7,138 nucleotides of DNA from Actinomycetes bacterium (lineage in GTDB: Bacteria > Actinomycetota > Actinomycetes > Streptosporangiales > Streptosporangiaceae), in the NCBI GenBank assembly GCA_025964635.1, contig JAOPYP010000291.1, forward strand, positions 1 through 7,138. Reading direction: 5' to 3'. Both the position numbers and the translations under genes were made by a program. Below the pieces are notes generated by a model. The model saw only the letters and a program-made list of their open reading frames with translations, was not told where the DNA came from and did not search any database. Positions 1 through 6,455 of the stretch are shown piece by piece. The number at the start of each line of letters is the position of its first letter. Position 1 is the stretch's first letter.

Positions 1-58
1 CGGTCCCCGCCCGCTGGCCGGCTGAGCCGTGCGGCGTTCCCCGTGCCCGGCGGCTCCT

Positions 59-100
59 GTGCTCAGTGCCCTGTGCTCAGGGGCTGGTGCTCAGCGCCCG
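59..100. repeat. Three tandem 14-bp imperfect repeats over the lipB stop
   Basis: The octamer GTGCTCAG occurs at 59-66, 73-80 and 87-94, exactly 14 bp apart, each followed by a variable GC-rich hexamer. The array spans the last lipB codons and its stop codon (77-79, minus strand). Because 14 is not a multiple of three, gain or loss of a unit would change the reading frame and so the LipB C-terminus. Positions 1-58 to the left hold nothing I can assign. Confidence 0.7.
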
Positions 101-787
101 GAAGACCGCGTCCCGGACGGCCGGGTCCCCCGGCGGGGCGACGCCCTGCCCGGCGGCCATCTCGCGCAGCGAGGTCATCCGCACGCCCGGCAGCCCGCAG
201 ACCGTGAACTGGTCGAAGGCCCGCAGGTCCGGGTCCACATTAAGGGCGAAGCCGTGGCTGGTGATGCCGTACCGGATCCGCATCCCGATCGACGCGACCT
301 TGCGCTCGTCGGGGGTCCACACCCCGACGAGGCTGGAGGCGCCGGGCGGGGTGTCCCGGCGCTGCGCGGCGAAGCCCAGCTCGCCCAGCGCGCGGACCAG
401 GCCGGACTCGAGCCAGCGGACCACATCGGCGGGACCGCGTTCGCGGAGATCGAGGACCAGGTAGCCGACCAGCTGCCCCGGCCCGTGGTAGGTGGCGTAG
501 CCGCCGCGGTCGACGGGCAGGACCGGGATGTCGTGCTGGCCCAGCCGGAGGTCGGCGTGATCGGTCCGGTGCCCGTAGGTGATCACCGGGGGATGGCTGA
601 GCAGGAAAAGGCGGTCGCCCGCCTCCCCGGCCTGCCGCTGGCCCACCCAGCCGCGCATCGCCTCCGTGGCCTCGTCGTAGGGGATCTCGCCGAGATCCAC
701 GCGCTCCAGCGATCCGGCCCAGGGTTCCGCCGGGCCGCTCGCGGGGCTGGCGTCCGTCCCGGCCTGGGCATCACCGGCGATAGTCAT
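77..787 (-). CDS. lipB: Lipoyl(octanoyl) transferase LipB
   Basis: Transfers the octanoyl group from octanoyl-ACP to the lipoyl-domain lysine of enzymes such as pyruvate dehydrogenase; this is the first step of endogenous lipoate synthesis, followed by LipA, in the cytoplasm. Numbered from the ATG at 787 (236 aa), the family signature RGGYATYHGPGQLVGY lies at about residues 94-109. The catalytic-type Lys (KVASIG, about K163), the TSHGFALNV block (about 176-184) and the catalytic-type Cys (FTVCGL, about C197) are all present, so the enzyme looks intact. The frame stays open to a GTG at 832 (251 aa). I prefer the ATG because family homology begins only at LERVDLGEIPYDEA, and neither start has a clear ribosome binding site. 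It is divergent from the glycosylase gene, 97 bp away. lipA, its frequent neighbour, is not in the window but could lie to the left. Identification is very sure; the start is less so. Confidence 0.96.
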   Translation of the reverse strand: MTIAGDAQAGTDASPASGPAEPWAGSLERVDLGEIPYDEATEAMRGWVGQRQAGEAGDRLFLLSHPPVITYGHRTDHADLRLGQHDIPVLPVDRGGYATYHGPGQLVGYLVLDLRERGPADVVRWLESGLVRALGELGFAAQRRDTPPGASSLVGVWTPDERKVASIGMRIRYGITSHGFALNVDPDLRAFDQFTVCGLPGVRMTSLREMAAGQGVAPPGDPAVRDAVFRALSTSP

Positions 788-884
788 AACTCGACTATGC
801 CATCCGGCCGGTACCGGCCCGACCCTCGGCACGGTCCCGGCCGGGCGTTAGATTGGCACGTAGACGACGGGGGAGCGGTGCGTG

Positions 885-1550
885 ATGACTGAGGTGCCAG
901 CCCGCCCGGGCAAGGTCGGCATCCGGGCCGCGGCCCAGATCCTGGCCGATCGCGACCCGGTGCTGGCCCGGCTGGTCGGCGAGGTGGGGCTGCCCACCCT
1001 GCCGCGCCCCACCGAGACGCATTTCGCCACGCTGGTCCAGTCCATCGTCTACCAGCAGCTGGCTGGCCCGGCGGCCCGGGCCATCCACGGCCGGCTGATC
1101 CTCGCCCTGGACGGCGAGGTCACGCCCGAGCGGATGATGGCTCTTACCCCTGAGACGATGCGCACCGCCGGGCTCTCGGCCCGGAAGGCCGTCTCGCTGC
1201 AGGACCTGGCGACCAAGGTCCTCGACGGCACGGTGCCTTTGAATTCCCGGGCATTGGCGCGGGAGAGCAACGACGAGATCGTCGCCCGGCTGAGCACGGT
1301 CCGCGGGATCGGCAAGTGGTCCGCGGAGATGTTCCTCATCTTCCAGCTCCGGCGCCTGGACGTGTGGCCCACCGGCGACCTCGGCGTGCGGAAGGGATTC
1401 GGCCTGGCCTGGCAGATTCCCATGCCGACGCCGAAGCAGCTCGACCTGCTGGGCGAGCCCTACCGCCCGTACCGGACCGTGGTGGCGTGGTATAGCTGGC
1501 GCGCCGCGCAGCTCTACGCGGGAGCCGCGGCCAGCGCCGTGACCAGCTAA
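885..1550 (+). CDS. DNA-3-methyladenine glycosylase II (AlkA-type, HhH-GPD)
   Basis: Base-excision-repair glycosylase that removes alkylated purines such as 3-methyladenine. It is 221 aa from the ATG at 885, typical of the short bacterial AlkA-like proteins that lack the N-terminal domain of E. coli AlkA. The N-terminal helical block contains FATLVQSIVYQQLAGPAA (about residues 47-64). The helix-hairpin-helix is LSTVRGIGKWSAEMF (about 136-150), with the Gly-Ile-Gly-Lys hairpin. The following PTGDLGVRKG carries the conserved catalytic Asp (about D165), so the active site looks intact. A GGGGAG ribosome binding site at 870-875 fits either the ATG at 885 (9-nt spacer) or a GTG one codon upstream at 882 (6-nt spacer). 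A TAGATT at 849-854 is a possible but weak -10 element. The gene is divergent from lipB and convergent with the amidohydrolase remnant. GC content and codon use are those of host backbone. Confidence 0.93.
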   Translation: MTEVPARPGKVGIRAAAQILADRDPVLARLVGEVGLPTLPRPTETHFATLVQSIVYQQLAGPAARAIHGRLILALDGEVTPERMMALTPETMRTAGLSARKAVSLQDLATKVLDGTVPLNSRALARESNDEIVARLSTVRGIGKWSAEMFLIFQLRRLDVWPTGDLGVRKGFGLAWQIPMPTPKQLDLLGEPYRPYRTVVAWYSWRAAQLYAGAAASAVTS

Positions 1551-1587
1551 CTCGCTGCGGGGACGGCTTACGACCCGCGGGGGCCGC

Positions 1588-1710
1588 TCACGACAGGCCG
1601 AGGATGCGCTCGGCGTTGCCGCGCAGGACGGTGTTCAGCGTGTCCGCGGGCAGCCCTAGGCCGGACAGCTCGGTGAGGCAGCGCTCCGGCGTGAGGAACG
1701 GGAACCCGTT
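1588..1710 (-). pseudogene. Amidohydrolase-2-family C-terminal remnant
   Basis: The last ~40 codons read FPFLTPERCLTELSGLGLP, then ADTLNTVLRGNAERILGLS and a TGA stop. This is the characteristic end of ACMSD-like amidohydrolases (amidohydrolase_2, a metal-dependent TIM barrel): a (GTD/GSD)-FPFLTPE strand and a final GNAERLLGL helix. The frame stays open upstream to 1821, but the residues beyond about 1710 look nothing like the family and lie under the recombinase gene. The metal-binding N-terminal barrel is absent from the window. Loss of homology coincides with the 1696-1711 palindrome, which suggests disruption by integration rather than gradual decay. The family call rests on remembered motifs over a short stretch, so it is good but not certain. 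The fragment cannot be active. Confidence 0.7.
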
Positions 1711-1711
1711 C
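1696..1711. other. Putative attachment junction (attL) of the serine-recombinase element
   Basis: GAACGGG-AA-CCCGTTC is a perfect 7-bp inverted repeat around a 2-bp centre. Serine-integrase att sites are imperfect palindromes with a 2-bp crossover core, and one half often lies just upstream of the integrase start, here 34 bp away. The centre falls in the Phe codon of the amidohydrolase FPFLTPE motif, close to where homology to that family ends. No second copy was found elsewhere in the window, so the partner site is outside it or lost. The assignment is inferred from position and symmetry. Confidence 0.45.
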
Positions 1712-1744
1712 GTTGCAACACCAAAACTTCGTAGACTGCCCGCC

Positions 1745-3324
1745 ATGCGCGTCCTTCCGGCCATACGTCTCAGCCTAACCACCGACGCCACCACCAGCCC
1801 GGAACGGCAGTTCGAGAGCATCAGGAAGTTCGCGACCTATAAGGATCACGAGCTGGTCCCGATCACCGAGACCGACTACGACCTGGACGTGAGCGGCGCG
1901 GTCAGCCCGTTCGACAGGCCCGGCCTTGGCCGCTGGCTGAAGCCGGACAGGCTCGGTGAGTGGGATGCAATTTGTGCGGCCAAACTGGACCGGATCTCCC
2001 GGTCGCTGTTTGACTTCACGGCGTTCGTCCACTGGCTGGAAGCCCACGGCAAGGCGCTGATCATCCTCGACCCCGAGCTGGACCTGACGACCAAAGAGGG
2101 CCGGGTGATGGCCAACGTCCTGATGACGTTCGCAGAGTACGAAAGAGAGGTCATCGGCTCACGAGTCAAGGACGCGTACGACCGGCTGATCCGGGCCGGG
2201 AAGTACACGGGTGGCATGGTCCTGTTCGGCTACCGGCCGGTGAAGCTCGCCAAGGGCTGGGGCGTCGAGATCGACCCCGAGTACGCCCCTGTCGTTCAGG
2301 AGATGGCCGAGCGGTATCTCCGCTACGAGTCGCTCGGCTCGATCGCCCGCTGGCTGACCAGCTCCGGGGTGCCGACCCCGAAGGACGTCATCCGCATGCG
2401 TAGCAGCAACCCCAAGACGAGGGCAAAGGTCTCGGGCGCACCCTGGACCGTTGCTACCGTCCGGGCATCCTCCAGTCGTACGCCATCCTCGGCGCGATCA
2501 CAGACGCCAAGAACGAGCCGCTACGGGACGAGCAGGGTGTCATCATCTACCGGGCCGAGCCCCTGATCACCAGAGACCAGTACGAGAAGATCCAGGCGCG
2601 TCTCGCCCAGAACCCCGTCCCCATCCGGATCAACACCTCGCCGCTGACCCAGGTCGCCTACTGCGCGGAGTGCGGCAGCGGAATATACAAAAACCCCACC
2701 CACGTAGTCAAGAAGGGCAAGCGGTACGAGTACTTCTACTACTTGTGCGACCTCGGCCACCAGCGCGATGGCAGATGCTCCAACAAGAAGGGCTACCGGG
2801 CCGAGCCGCTGGAGGACGCCGCCTTCGGCACGCTGCTCGACCTAGCCGGGCACCGGAAACTGCGGACGAAGCGCCTGATAGCTGGCCGCGACCGCAGCGA
2901 AGAGTCCGCCCGCCTCATCGAGCAGACCCAGCACCTGACGGCCGAGATCGGACGAGCCCGCCTCCAGCGCAAGGACTACCCCGAACTCCAGGCCACGCTG
3001 GATGCCGCCAACGCCGAGCTGGACCGGCTGGCCGCCCTCGAACCGGAGCCCGCGCGCATCGAGTACGAGGACACCGGCATGACGTTCGCGGAGTGGTGGG
3101 ATACGCACGACACAGCCGCGCGAAACGCCTTCTTGCGTGACCAGGGCGTCAAGCTGATCGTCAGCCCGGACCCGCTGCCGACCGATCTGGCCCTGTCCCG
3201 CCCGGACATGATCTGGCCGGTGGCGGCCATCGAACGCCCCGGCATGCACGCCATCCTTTACATGGGCGACCTGGCCGAGCTGCTGAACCGGGCCAGCGAG
3301 CTGCCTATCACCGTCAACGAGTAG
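1745..3324 (+). pseudogene. Large serine recombinase (phage/ICE-type integrase), frameshifted
   Basis: Site-specific recombinase that would integrate and excise the element. From the ATG at 1745 the resolvase domain has R8 and the catalytic Ser S10 (AIRLSL), the KLDRISRS block with R83 and R86, and the long E helix around 115-150 (TFAEYEREVIGSRVKDAYDR). A recombinase domain follows (GMVLFGYRP to GAPWTVATVR, ending at R240, codon 2462-2464). Frame then shifts by -1: GILQSYAILGAI continues from 2464, through a zinc ribbon (YCAECGSG with CDLGH and GRCSNKKGY), a coiled coil (about 2896-3045, with leucine heptads) and a C-terminal tail to TAG at 3322-3324. With one base restored in the GGG run (2463-2465) it would be about 526 aa, normal for the family. 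No ribosome binding site is visible. A TAGACT at 1732-1737, 7 bp before the ATG, would allow a leaderless transcript. No slippery heptamer is seen, so mutation or a base-calling error is likelier than programmed frameshifting. Confidence 0.92.
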
Positions 3325-3329
3325 GAGGA
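3323..3329 (+). promoter_or_regulatory. Ribosome binding site overlapping the recombinase stop codon
   Basis: AGGAGGA overlaps the recombinase TAG and sits 6 nt before the GTG at 3336. It is the strongest Shine-Dalgarno match noticed in the window. It fixes the start of the downstream small ORF and implies cotranscription and translational coupling with the recombinase. Confidence 0.75.
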
Positions 3330-3335
3330 CCGGAC

Positions 3336-3620
3336 GTGGACACGGCCCGCATGATGAGGTCCGTCGCCCGTTGGCAGTCCATGGACCCCGAGCTGACCAC
3401 CCTGTGGGTGTGTGAGAAGGAGTTCGACATGGACTTGACCCGGTCCTAGGGAGTGGACATCGACCGGGTGAAGATCGTCTCCATGGCCAGACGAGACCAC
3501 CCAGGCACCCAGGCGATCTTCAACGCCCTCTGGCTGAGGGACGTGGACTGCCTCGTCGTGGACACGGTGCCGATCATGCTGGACATCGGTGCGGTCCTCG
3601 ACCGGATGCCGAACGAGTAA
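3336..3620 (+). pseudogene. Small unrecognised ORF behind the integrase, interrupted by TAG
   Basis: I do not recognise this family. From GTG 3336 the frame encodes 37 residues (MDTARMMRSVARWQSMDPEL and on to DMDLTRS), then TAG at 3447-3449. It continues in the same frame for 56 codons (GVDIDRVKIVSMARRDHPGT to VPIMLDIGAVLDRMPNE) to TAA at 3618-3620. Both halves look like real protein, being acidic, mixed alpha/beta-like and with actinobacterial codon use, so a single ~94-residue gene with a nonsense mutation is the simplest reading. Alternatives are a genuine 37-aa peptide, a second 55-aa ORF from GTG 3453 (whose upstream GGGA is too close to be a good ribosome binding site), or amber readthrough. 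Its position directly behind a serine integrase is one where a small element-encoded partner such as an excision-directionality factor could sit, but no sequence evidence supports that role. Confidence 0.55.
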
Positions 3621-3662
3621 CCGAAGTCCCTGACCGATCCGGCAGATGTAGGTTGGCTGTGC

Positions 3663-3712
3663 CCGGCCGTCAAAAGTCCATGCGTACGTACAAGGAGACA
3701 CGCGACGGCCGG
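3663..3712 (+). other. 9-bp inverted repeat, possible RNA stem-loop before the terminator
   Basis: CCGGCCGTC at 3663-3671 pairs perfectly with GACGGCCGG at 3704-3712 across a 32-nt loop. The loop holds a GTACGTAC palindrome and an AAGGAG motif with no start codon in range. A competing 7-bp pair, CTGACCG (3630-3636) with CGGTCAG (3710-3716), shares the right arm and runs into the terminator stem. Mutually exclusive stems next to a terminator could be an attenuator or a small RNA 3' end. They could also be a DNA-level site. Confidence 0.4.
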
Positions 3713-3714
3713 TC

Positions 3715-3757
3715 AGCAACGAGCCCCCCGTATTACCGGTGCAGGGGGCTCGTTGCT
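3715..3757. terminator. Strong intrinsic terminator, probably bidirectional
   Basis: AGCAACGAGCCCCC (3715-3728) and GGGGGCTCGTTGCT (3744-3757) form a perfect 14-bp stem around a 15-nt loop, with a short T run at the 3' side on the plus strand. It ends the recombinase unit. It also lies 5 nt past the stop of the minus-strand ORF at 3762, so it could serve both directions. Confidence 0.85.
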
Positions 3758-3761
3758 TTGC

Positions 3762-4139
3762 CTAGAAGAGCGCCTCCGGAATGTCAGCACCTGCTGCCCG
3801 GATCGCGTCGGTGACCCCGCGCCGGGCAGGACTCATCTCGTCCACGACCGACCGGCCCGCGCCGTAGTGACCACTGGTCCTGCGGGCGATCTCATCCCGC
3901 ATCGAGCCGGGGCTCGCGGGCTGCTGGGTCTCAGCCGCCCCGGGCTCACCGAACTGCCCGCCGAGCGAACCACGGGACGGCGTAGACGAGACTGACGACG
4001 GACGTGGCGGGGAGCCGGGCCAGCCGGTGCCGGTGCGGGTGCGGGTGTCCGTCAGCTCGTGCAGGAAGTCGTTGGCACTCCAGTCAGCATCCTGCTCGCC
4101 CGGCCAGCCGTTGCCTACCTGCCCGGACCGCCCACGCAC
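3762..4139 (-). CDS. Hypothetical protein, uncertain; probably 5'-truncated
   Basis: This frame is open from an ATG at 4205. I place the start at GTG 4139 because everything upstream lies under the DpdA-like coding sequence on the other strand; AGGAAG sits 9 nt before that GTG. The product would be about 125 aa. It is Ser/Pro/Thr/Gly-rich and disordered-looking in the middle, including a short TRTRTGTG stretch from a hexamer DNA repeat (4025-4048, plus strand). The end is a more protein-like segment (MRDEIARRTSGHYGAGRSVV to AIRAAGADIPEALF). Only the last 46 residues, which could start at ATG 3902, read convincingly as protein. The terminator directly behind the stop supports a real gene end. 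No family is recognised. It may be the C-terminal remnant of a larger gene cut at the same breakpoint (about 4130-4140) that truncates its neighbour, or it may be spurious. Confidence 0.35.
   Translation of the reverse strand: MRGRSGQVGNGWPGEQDADWSANDFLHELTDTRTRTGTGWPGSPPRPSSVSSTPSRGSLGGQFGEPGAAETQQPASPGSMRDEIARRTSGHYGAGRSVVDEMSPARRGVTDAIRAAGADIPEALF
4025..4048. repeat. Four tandem hexamers (GGTGC-rich)
   Basis: CGGTGC, CGGTGC, GGGTGC and GGGTGT follow head to tail. The tract is translated on the minus strand as Thr-Arg/Thr-Gly dipeptides in the hypothetical ORF. It is a simple replication-slippage tract close to the breakpoint at about 4130. Confidence 0.6.
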
Positions 4140-4602
4140 CGTGGCCAACTTCCTGGAGCTGGGCGAGCTGTGGCCGACGGTGAGAGACCGGCCCAGCCCG
4201 TTCATCCCGGTGCTGCAGGGCTGGTCGATTGGCGACTATCTGCGGTGCGCGGAGAAGTACGAGGCGGCAGGCGTACGCCTGGCCGACCAGACAGTGGTCG
4301 TGCTCGGCTCGGTCTGCAGGCGGCAGAACACCATCGTGACCGGGGCCATCGTTACCCTGTTCGCCGACGAGCTGCGCCCGCACGGATTCGAGGTTAAGAC
4401 CAAGGGGCTGGCCGCCTATGGCAGCCAGCTCAACTCGGCCGACTCGCTGGCCTGGTCGCTGGACGCGCGCCGGTCGGTCCCACTGCCGGGCCACTCGCAC
4501 AAGTCCTGCGCGAACTGCCTGGAGTACGCATCCGACTGGCGCAGCGACCTGCTTGACCAGATGCAGTCGGCCGGTCGGAGGATCCATACGCAGGCCGCGT
4601 AA
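4135..4602 (+). pseudogene. DpdA/TGT-like 7-deazapurine transferase, 5'-truncated
   Basis: The C-terminal half of an actinobacterial protein related to tRNA-guanine transglycosylase and the DNA-modification enzyme DpdA, which exchange a base for a 7-deazaguanine derivative. Visible family blocks in order: RTVANFLEL, PFIPVLQGWSIGDYLR, AGVRLAD, VLGSVCRRQ, HGFEVKTKGLAAYGSQL, SADSLAWSLDARR and the HKSCANCLEYA zinc-site-like motif, then a short tail to TAA at 4602. Intact relatives carry about as much again upstream, including the DSGGF(T/S)EL catalytic block; none of it appears in any plus-strand frame between 3760 and 4135. The frame is open back to a GTG at 4027, but those residues look like antisense of the neighbouring ORF. 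Internal GTG 4141 could give about 153 aa, without the catalytic block and so almost certainly inactive as a transferase. The family call is from memory of the motifs, and I am fairly sure of it. Confidence 0.78.
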
Positions 4603-4637
4603 CGCCCGGTAACCACCAGTTGTGGGAGGCGGCGTTC

Positions 4638-6455
4638 CTACTCTCGGCCTACACGCCGGGTCTGGGGACTTCTGGCTGGTATTTCTAGTTCGTACTTACC
4701 GCCCACGCTGTCCGTCACCCGGAAGATGCAATGCGGCCTTCCAGCCTTCGCTGGGTAAGGCAAGTAGGCATACCGGGCAAGCCAGCCAGAGATCGAATCT
4801 CCAGGTTGCAAATCCGTGCGAGCCAAATGCGATGAACCGTAAGCGTCTGCGCGCCGTATCATCTCGTGAAAAACACCGTCAACCTGGTCCTGTGACAGCT
4901 TTGGGCGGTCACCCGGACCTGGGTCGCTATCCAGTTCAAATCGCACCAAGTGGATCACTTTATCTGACGTGTTCGTGATCCTGACCCTTATTGCAGCAAT
5001 CCAGGCGCATCCCTGCCACAGGTCCCAGTCCTCGTCTAGAAGCTGTATATCCAGCGGCTCTGCAGGTGGTGGCGGCAGTAGCGCGCCAAGTCCTACACCC
5101 AAGGGCCGAGGGCTGATCGCGTGAGGCTCATCCGGATCCACGTATTCGGCTCTGATCGAATCCAGAACGCCCTCGAAGTCAGCCAGATGGAGATCGTGGT
5201 CACAGAGCTGCTGGAGCAGGTCCCGAGCGGATTGGTCAGCGGGTCCTCCCTCCCGGTCGGCGATCGCGTAACCGAGAAACTGTCTGGACGGGTAAGCGCC
5301 AGGCAGAGGGGATAGGCTACCTGCATCTACCAGGGTGCTGAGCGGTCCGATCGATTCAATGAGCACCCCGACCCTGGCGGCTGGATCCTCGTAAGTCCGC
5401 AGCCCCAGGTCCTTGGTTAGGAATTCCGCAAATGCACCAGGGATCGCGATTGCCAGCAGGTCGCGGTGATACCAATCAGCTAGTTCGGCCGGAGGAGCCT
5501 TCCCACTCATCCCTCGGAGGTCGATGTGGAGCCACAGACAGGCGGTGCCCTCATTGCGACCGTACTGCCGCAGGCCCTTGACAGGAGGATGCAGAAGCGC
5601 TGAGGCGATGGGCTTGTCTTCCTGGTTCACGGGACACAACACTGCTTCAAGACTGAAGGGTCCGTTGCCTGCCAGTCGTGTCCATGTCAGGCCCTCGTCC
5701 GAGCCGATCACCACCTTGATCAGGCTGGCGAGCGGGCCACCCTTCAGGAAATCGAGCAGCTTCGCTCCGTACAACGAGCTGCTGGCGTTCGCAGGGCTCG
5801 GATCGCAGGCGACGGATACGCCGATCCGGAGCTGTGGCTCCTGGCCGTGCGCGCTCAAGAAGCCCGGCATGGCCAGGCTGGTCATGTTCATGAGGGGAGA
5901 GGCCTCGAAGCCATCAGCGGTATGACGCCACCGGCCTGTGAAGGCCGGATGCCGGATGCGTGGCGAGCTGATCTCGTCCTGCGCTACTCGCTCTTCCTCG
6001 CTCGTCTCCACCTCCCCGGTCCATGTGCCGATGCCGAAGGAGTTCACCACCGTCTGCCCGACTTGGACGAACTCTGCCTGGTCCGTCCTCGTGCCCACGA
6101 TCAAGTAGCCGCTGTTGGGGTCCGGTTCGTCGGCTGGGGCGGTTTCTAGCTCGTCCGGCCGCGCATCGGCATCCGCCTGGACTTGTATGTCCCCGGGTGG
6201 CTTATCCGTCCTGGGAGCGGCGTCCATCCGCTTGACTTCCTCATGGGCGAAGATCGAGGCCATGAAGTAGCCCGCCACGATGAACACGGCGAGGGCTGCA
6301 AGGGCGACGGTCGTCAGAAGCCAGCCGTTGGACCAGACATCCGCATGAGGTTGCCTGTTCAGTTCGACGCCAGCGATAAGCCCTGTGCTGATGGCTGCAG
6401 CGCCTACAAGGATGCCTGCGAGGCCAGTCGCCTGCCCGGCGCTCGGGCGGTTCAT
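4638..6455 (-). CDS. Two-TM membrane-anchored protein of unknown function, 605 aa
   Basis: I do not recognise the family. Start ATG 6455 is chosen because two membrane segments follow at once and upstream residues are the antisense of other features; only a weak GGTGA precedes it. Residues about 11-31 (GLAGILVGAAAISTGLIAGV) and 45-69 (GWLLTTVALAALAVFIVAGY and on) are TM helices. A charged, Pro/Asp/Glu-rich linker spans about 79-114. Two soluble regions follow: about 115-440, mixed alpha/beta (LRIGVSVACDP, KLLDFLKGGPLASLIKVVIG, ADWYHRDLLAIAIPGAFAEF), and about 465-595, a beta-rich segment that reads like an Ig-like fold (IAAIRVRITNTSDKVIHLVR, LQPGDSISGWL, CIFRVTDSVGGKYELEI). The short inter-TM loop (about residues 32-44) makes this a hairpin anchor, with the large part on the same side as the N-terminus, probably cytoplasmic. 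No catalytic motif is evident. Three sampled 60-bp lines are 58-60% GC against 77-80% in gntR and the glycosylase gene, a sign of separate acquisition. It is divergent from gntR. Confidence 0.85.
   Translation of the reverse strand: MNRPSAGQATGLAGILVGAAAISTGLIAGVELNRQPHADVWSNGWLLTTVALAALAVFIVAGYFMASIFAHEEVKRMDAAPRTDKPPGDIQVQADADARPDELETAPADEPDPNSGYLIVGTRTDQAEFVQVGQTVVNSFGIGTWTGEVETSEEERVAQDEISSPRIRHPAFTGRWRHTADGFEASPLMNMTSLAMPGFLSAHGQEPQLRIGVSVACDPSPANASSSLYGAKLLDFLKGGPLASLIKVVIGSDEGLTWTRLAGNGPFSLEAVLCPVNQEDKPIASALLHPPVKGLRQYGRNEGTACLWLHIDLRGMSGKAPPAELADWYHRDLLAIAIPGAFAEFLTKDLGLRTYEDPAARVGVLIESIGPLSTLVDAGSLSPLPGAYPSRQFLGYAIADREGGPADQSARDLLQQLCDHDLHLADFEGVLDSIRAEYVDPDEPHAISPRPLGVGLGALLPPPPAEPLDIQLLDEDWDLWQGCAWIAAIRVRITNTSDKVIHLVRFELDSDPGPGDRPKLSQDQVDGVFHEMIRRADAYGSSHLARTDLQPGDSISGWLARYAYLPYPAKAGRPHCIFRVTDSVGGKYELEIPARSPQTRRVGRE

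Noticed and set aside
29..892. Long plus-strand reading frame (287 codons) over lipB
   Set aside because: It is the antisense shadow of lipB in GC-rich DNA; it has no domain and is rich in Arg, Gly, Pro and Ala, while the opposite strand carries all LipB motifs.
1604..1744. Upstream extension of the recombinase frame to 1604
   Set aside because: The extension is antisense to the amidohydrolase remnant and crosses the putative att site; the resolvase-domain strand with the catalytic Ser begins correctly at the ATG at 1745.
2455..2475. Programmed -1 frameshift in the recombinase
   Set aside because: No X-XXY-YYZ slippery heptamer or obvious downstream pseudoknot is seen, and serine integrases are not known to need a frameshift; a lost base in a G run is simpler.
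2451..3140. 229-codon plus-strand frame over the recombinase C-terminal half
   Set aside because: It is in a different frame from the zinc ribbon and coiled coil, is rich in Arg/Pro/His/Gly and matches no family.
3447..3449. TAG as a recoded codon (pyrrolysine or similar)
   Set aside because: No recoding signal or machinery is visible, and other genes here, including the recombinase, the membrane protein and gntR, end in TAG.
4785..4835. tRNA-like stretch (GATCGAATC followed by a short hairpin)
   Set aside because: It lacks a full cloverleaf with acceptor and anticodon stems and lies inside the beta-rich C-terminal coding region of the membrane protein.
5524..6235. Several plus-strand frames opposite the membrane-protein gene
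   Set aside because: They are antisense shadows with no recognisable domains, starts or ribosome binding sites; the minus strand encodes clear TM helices and a continuous protein.
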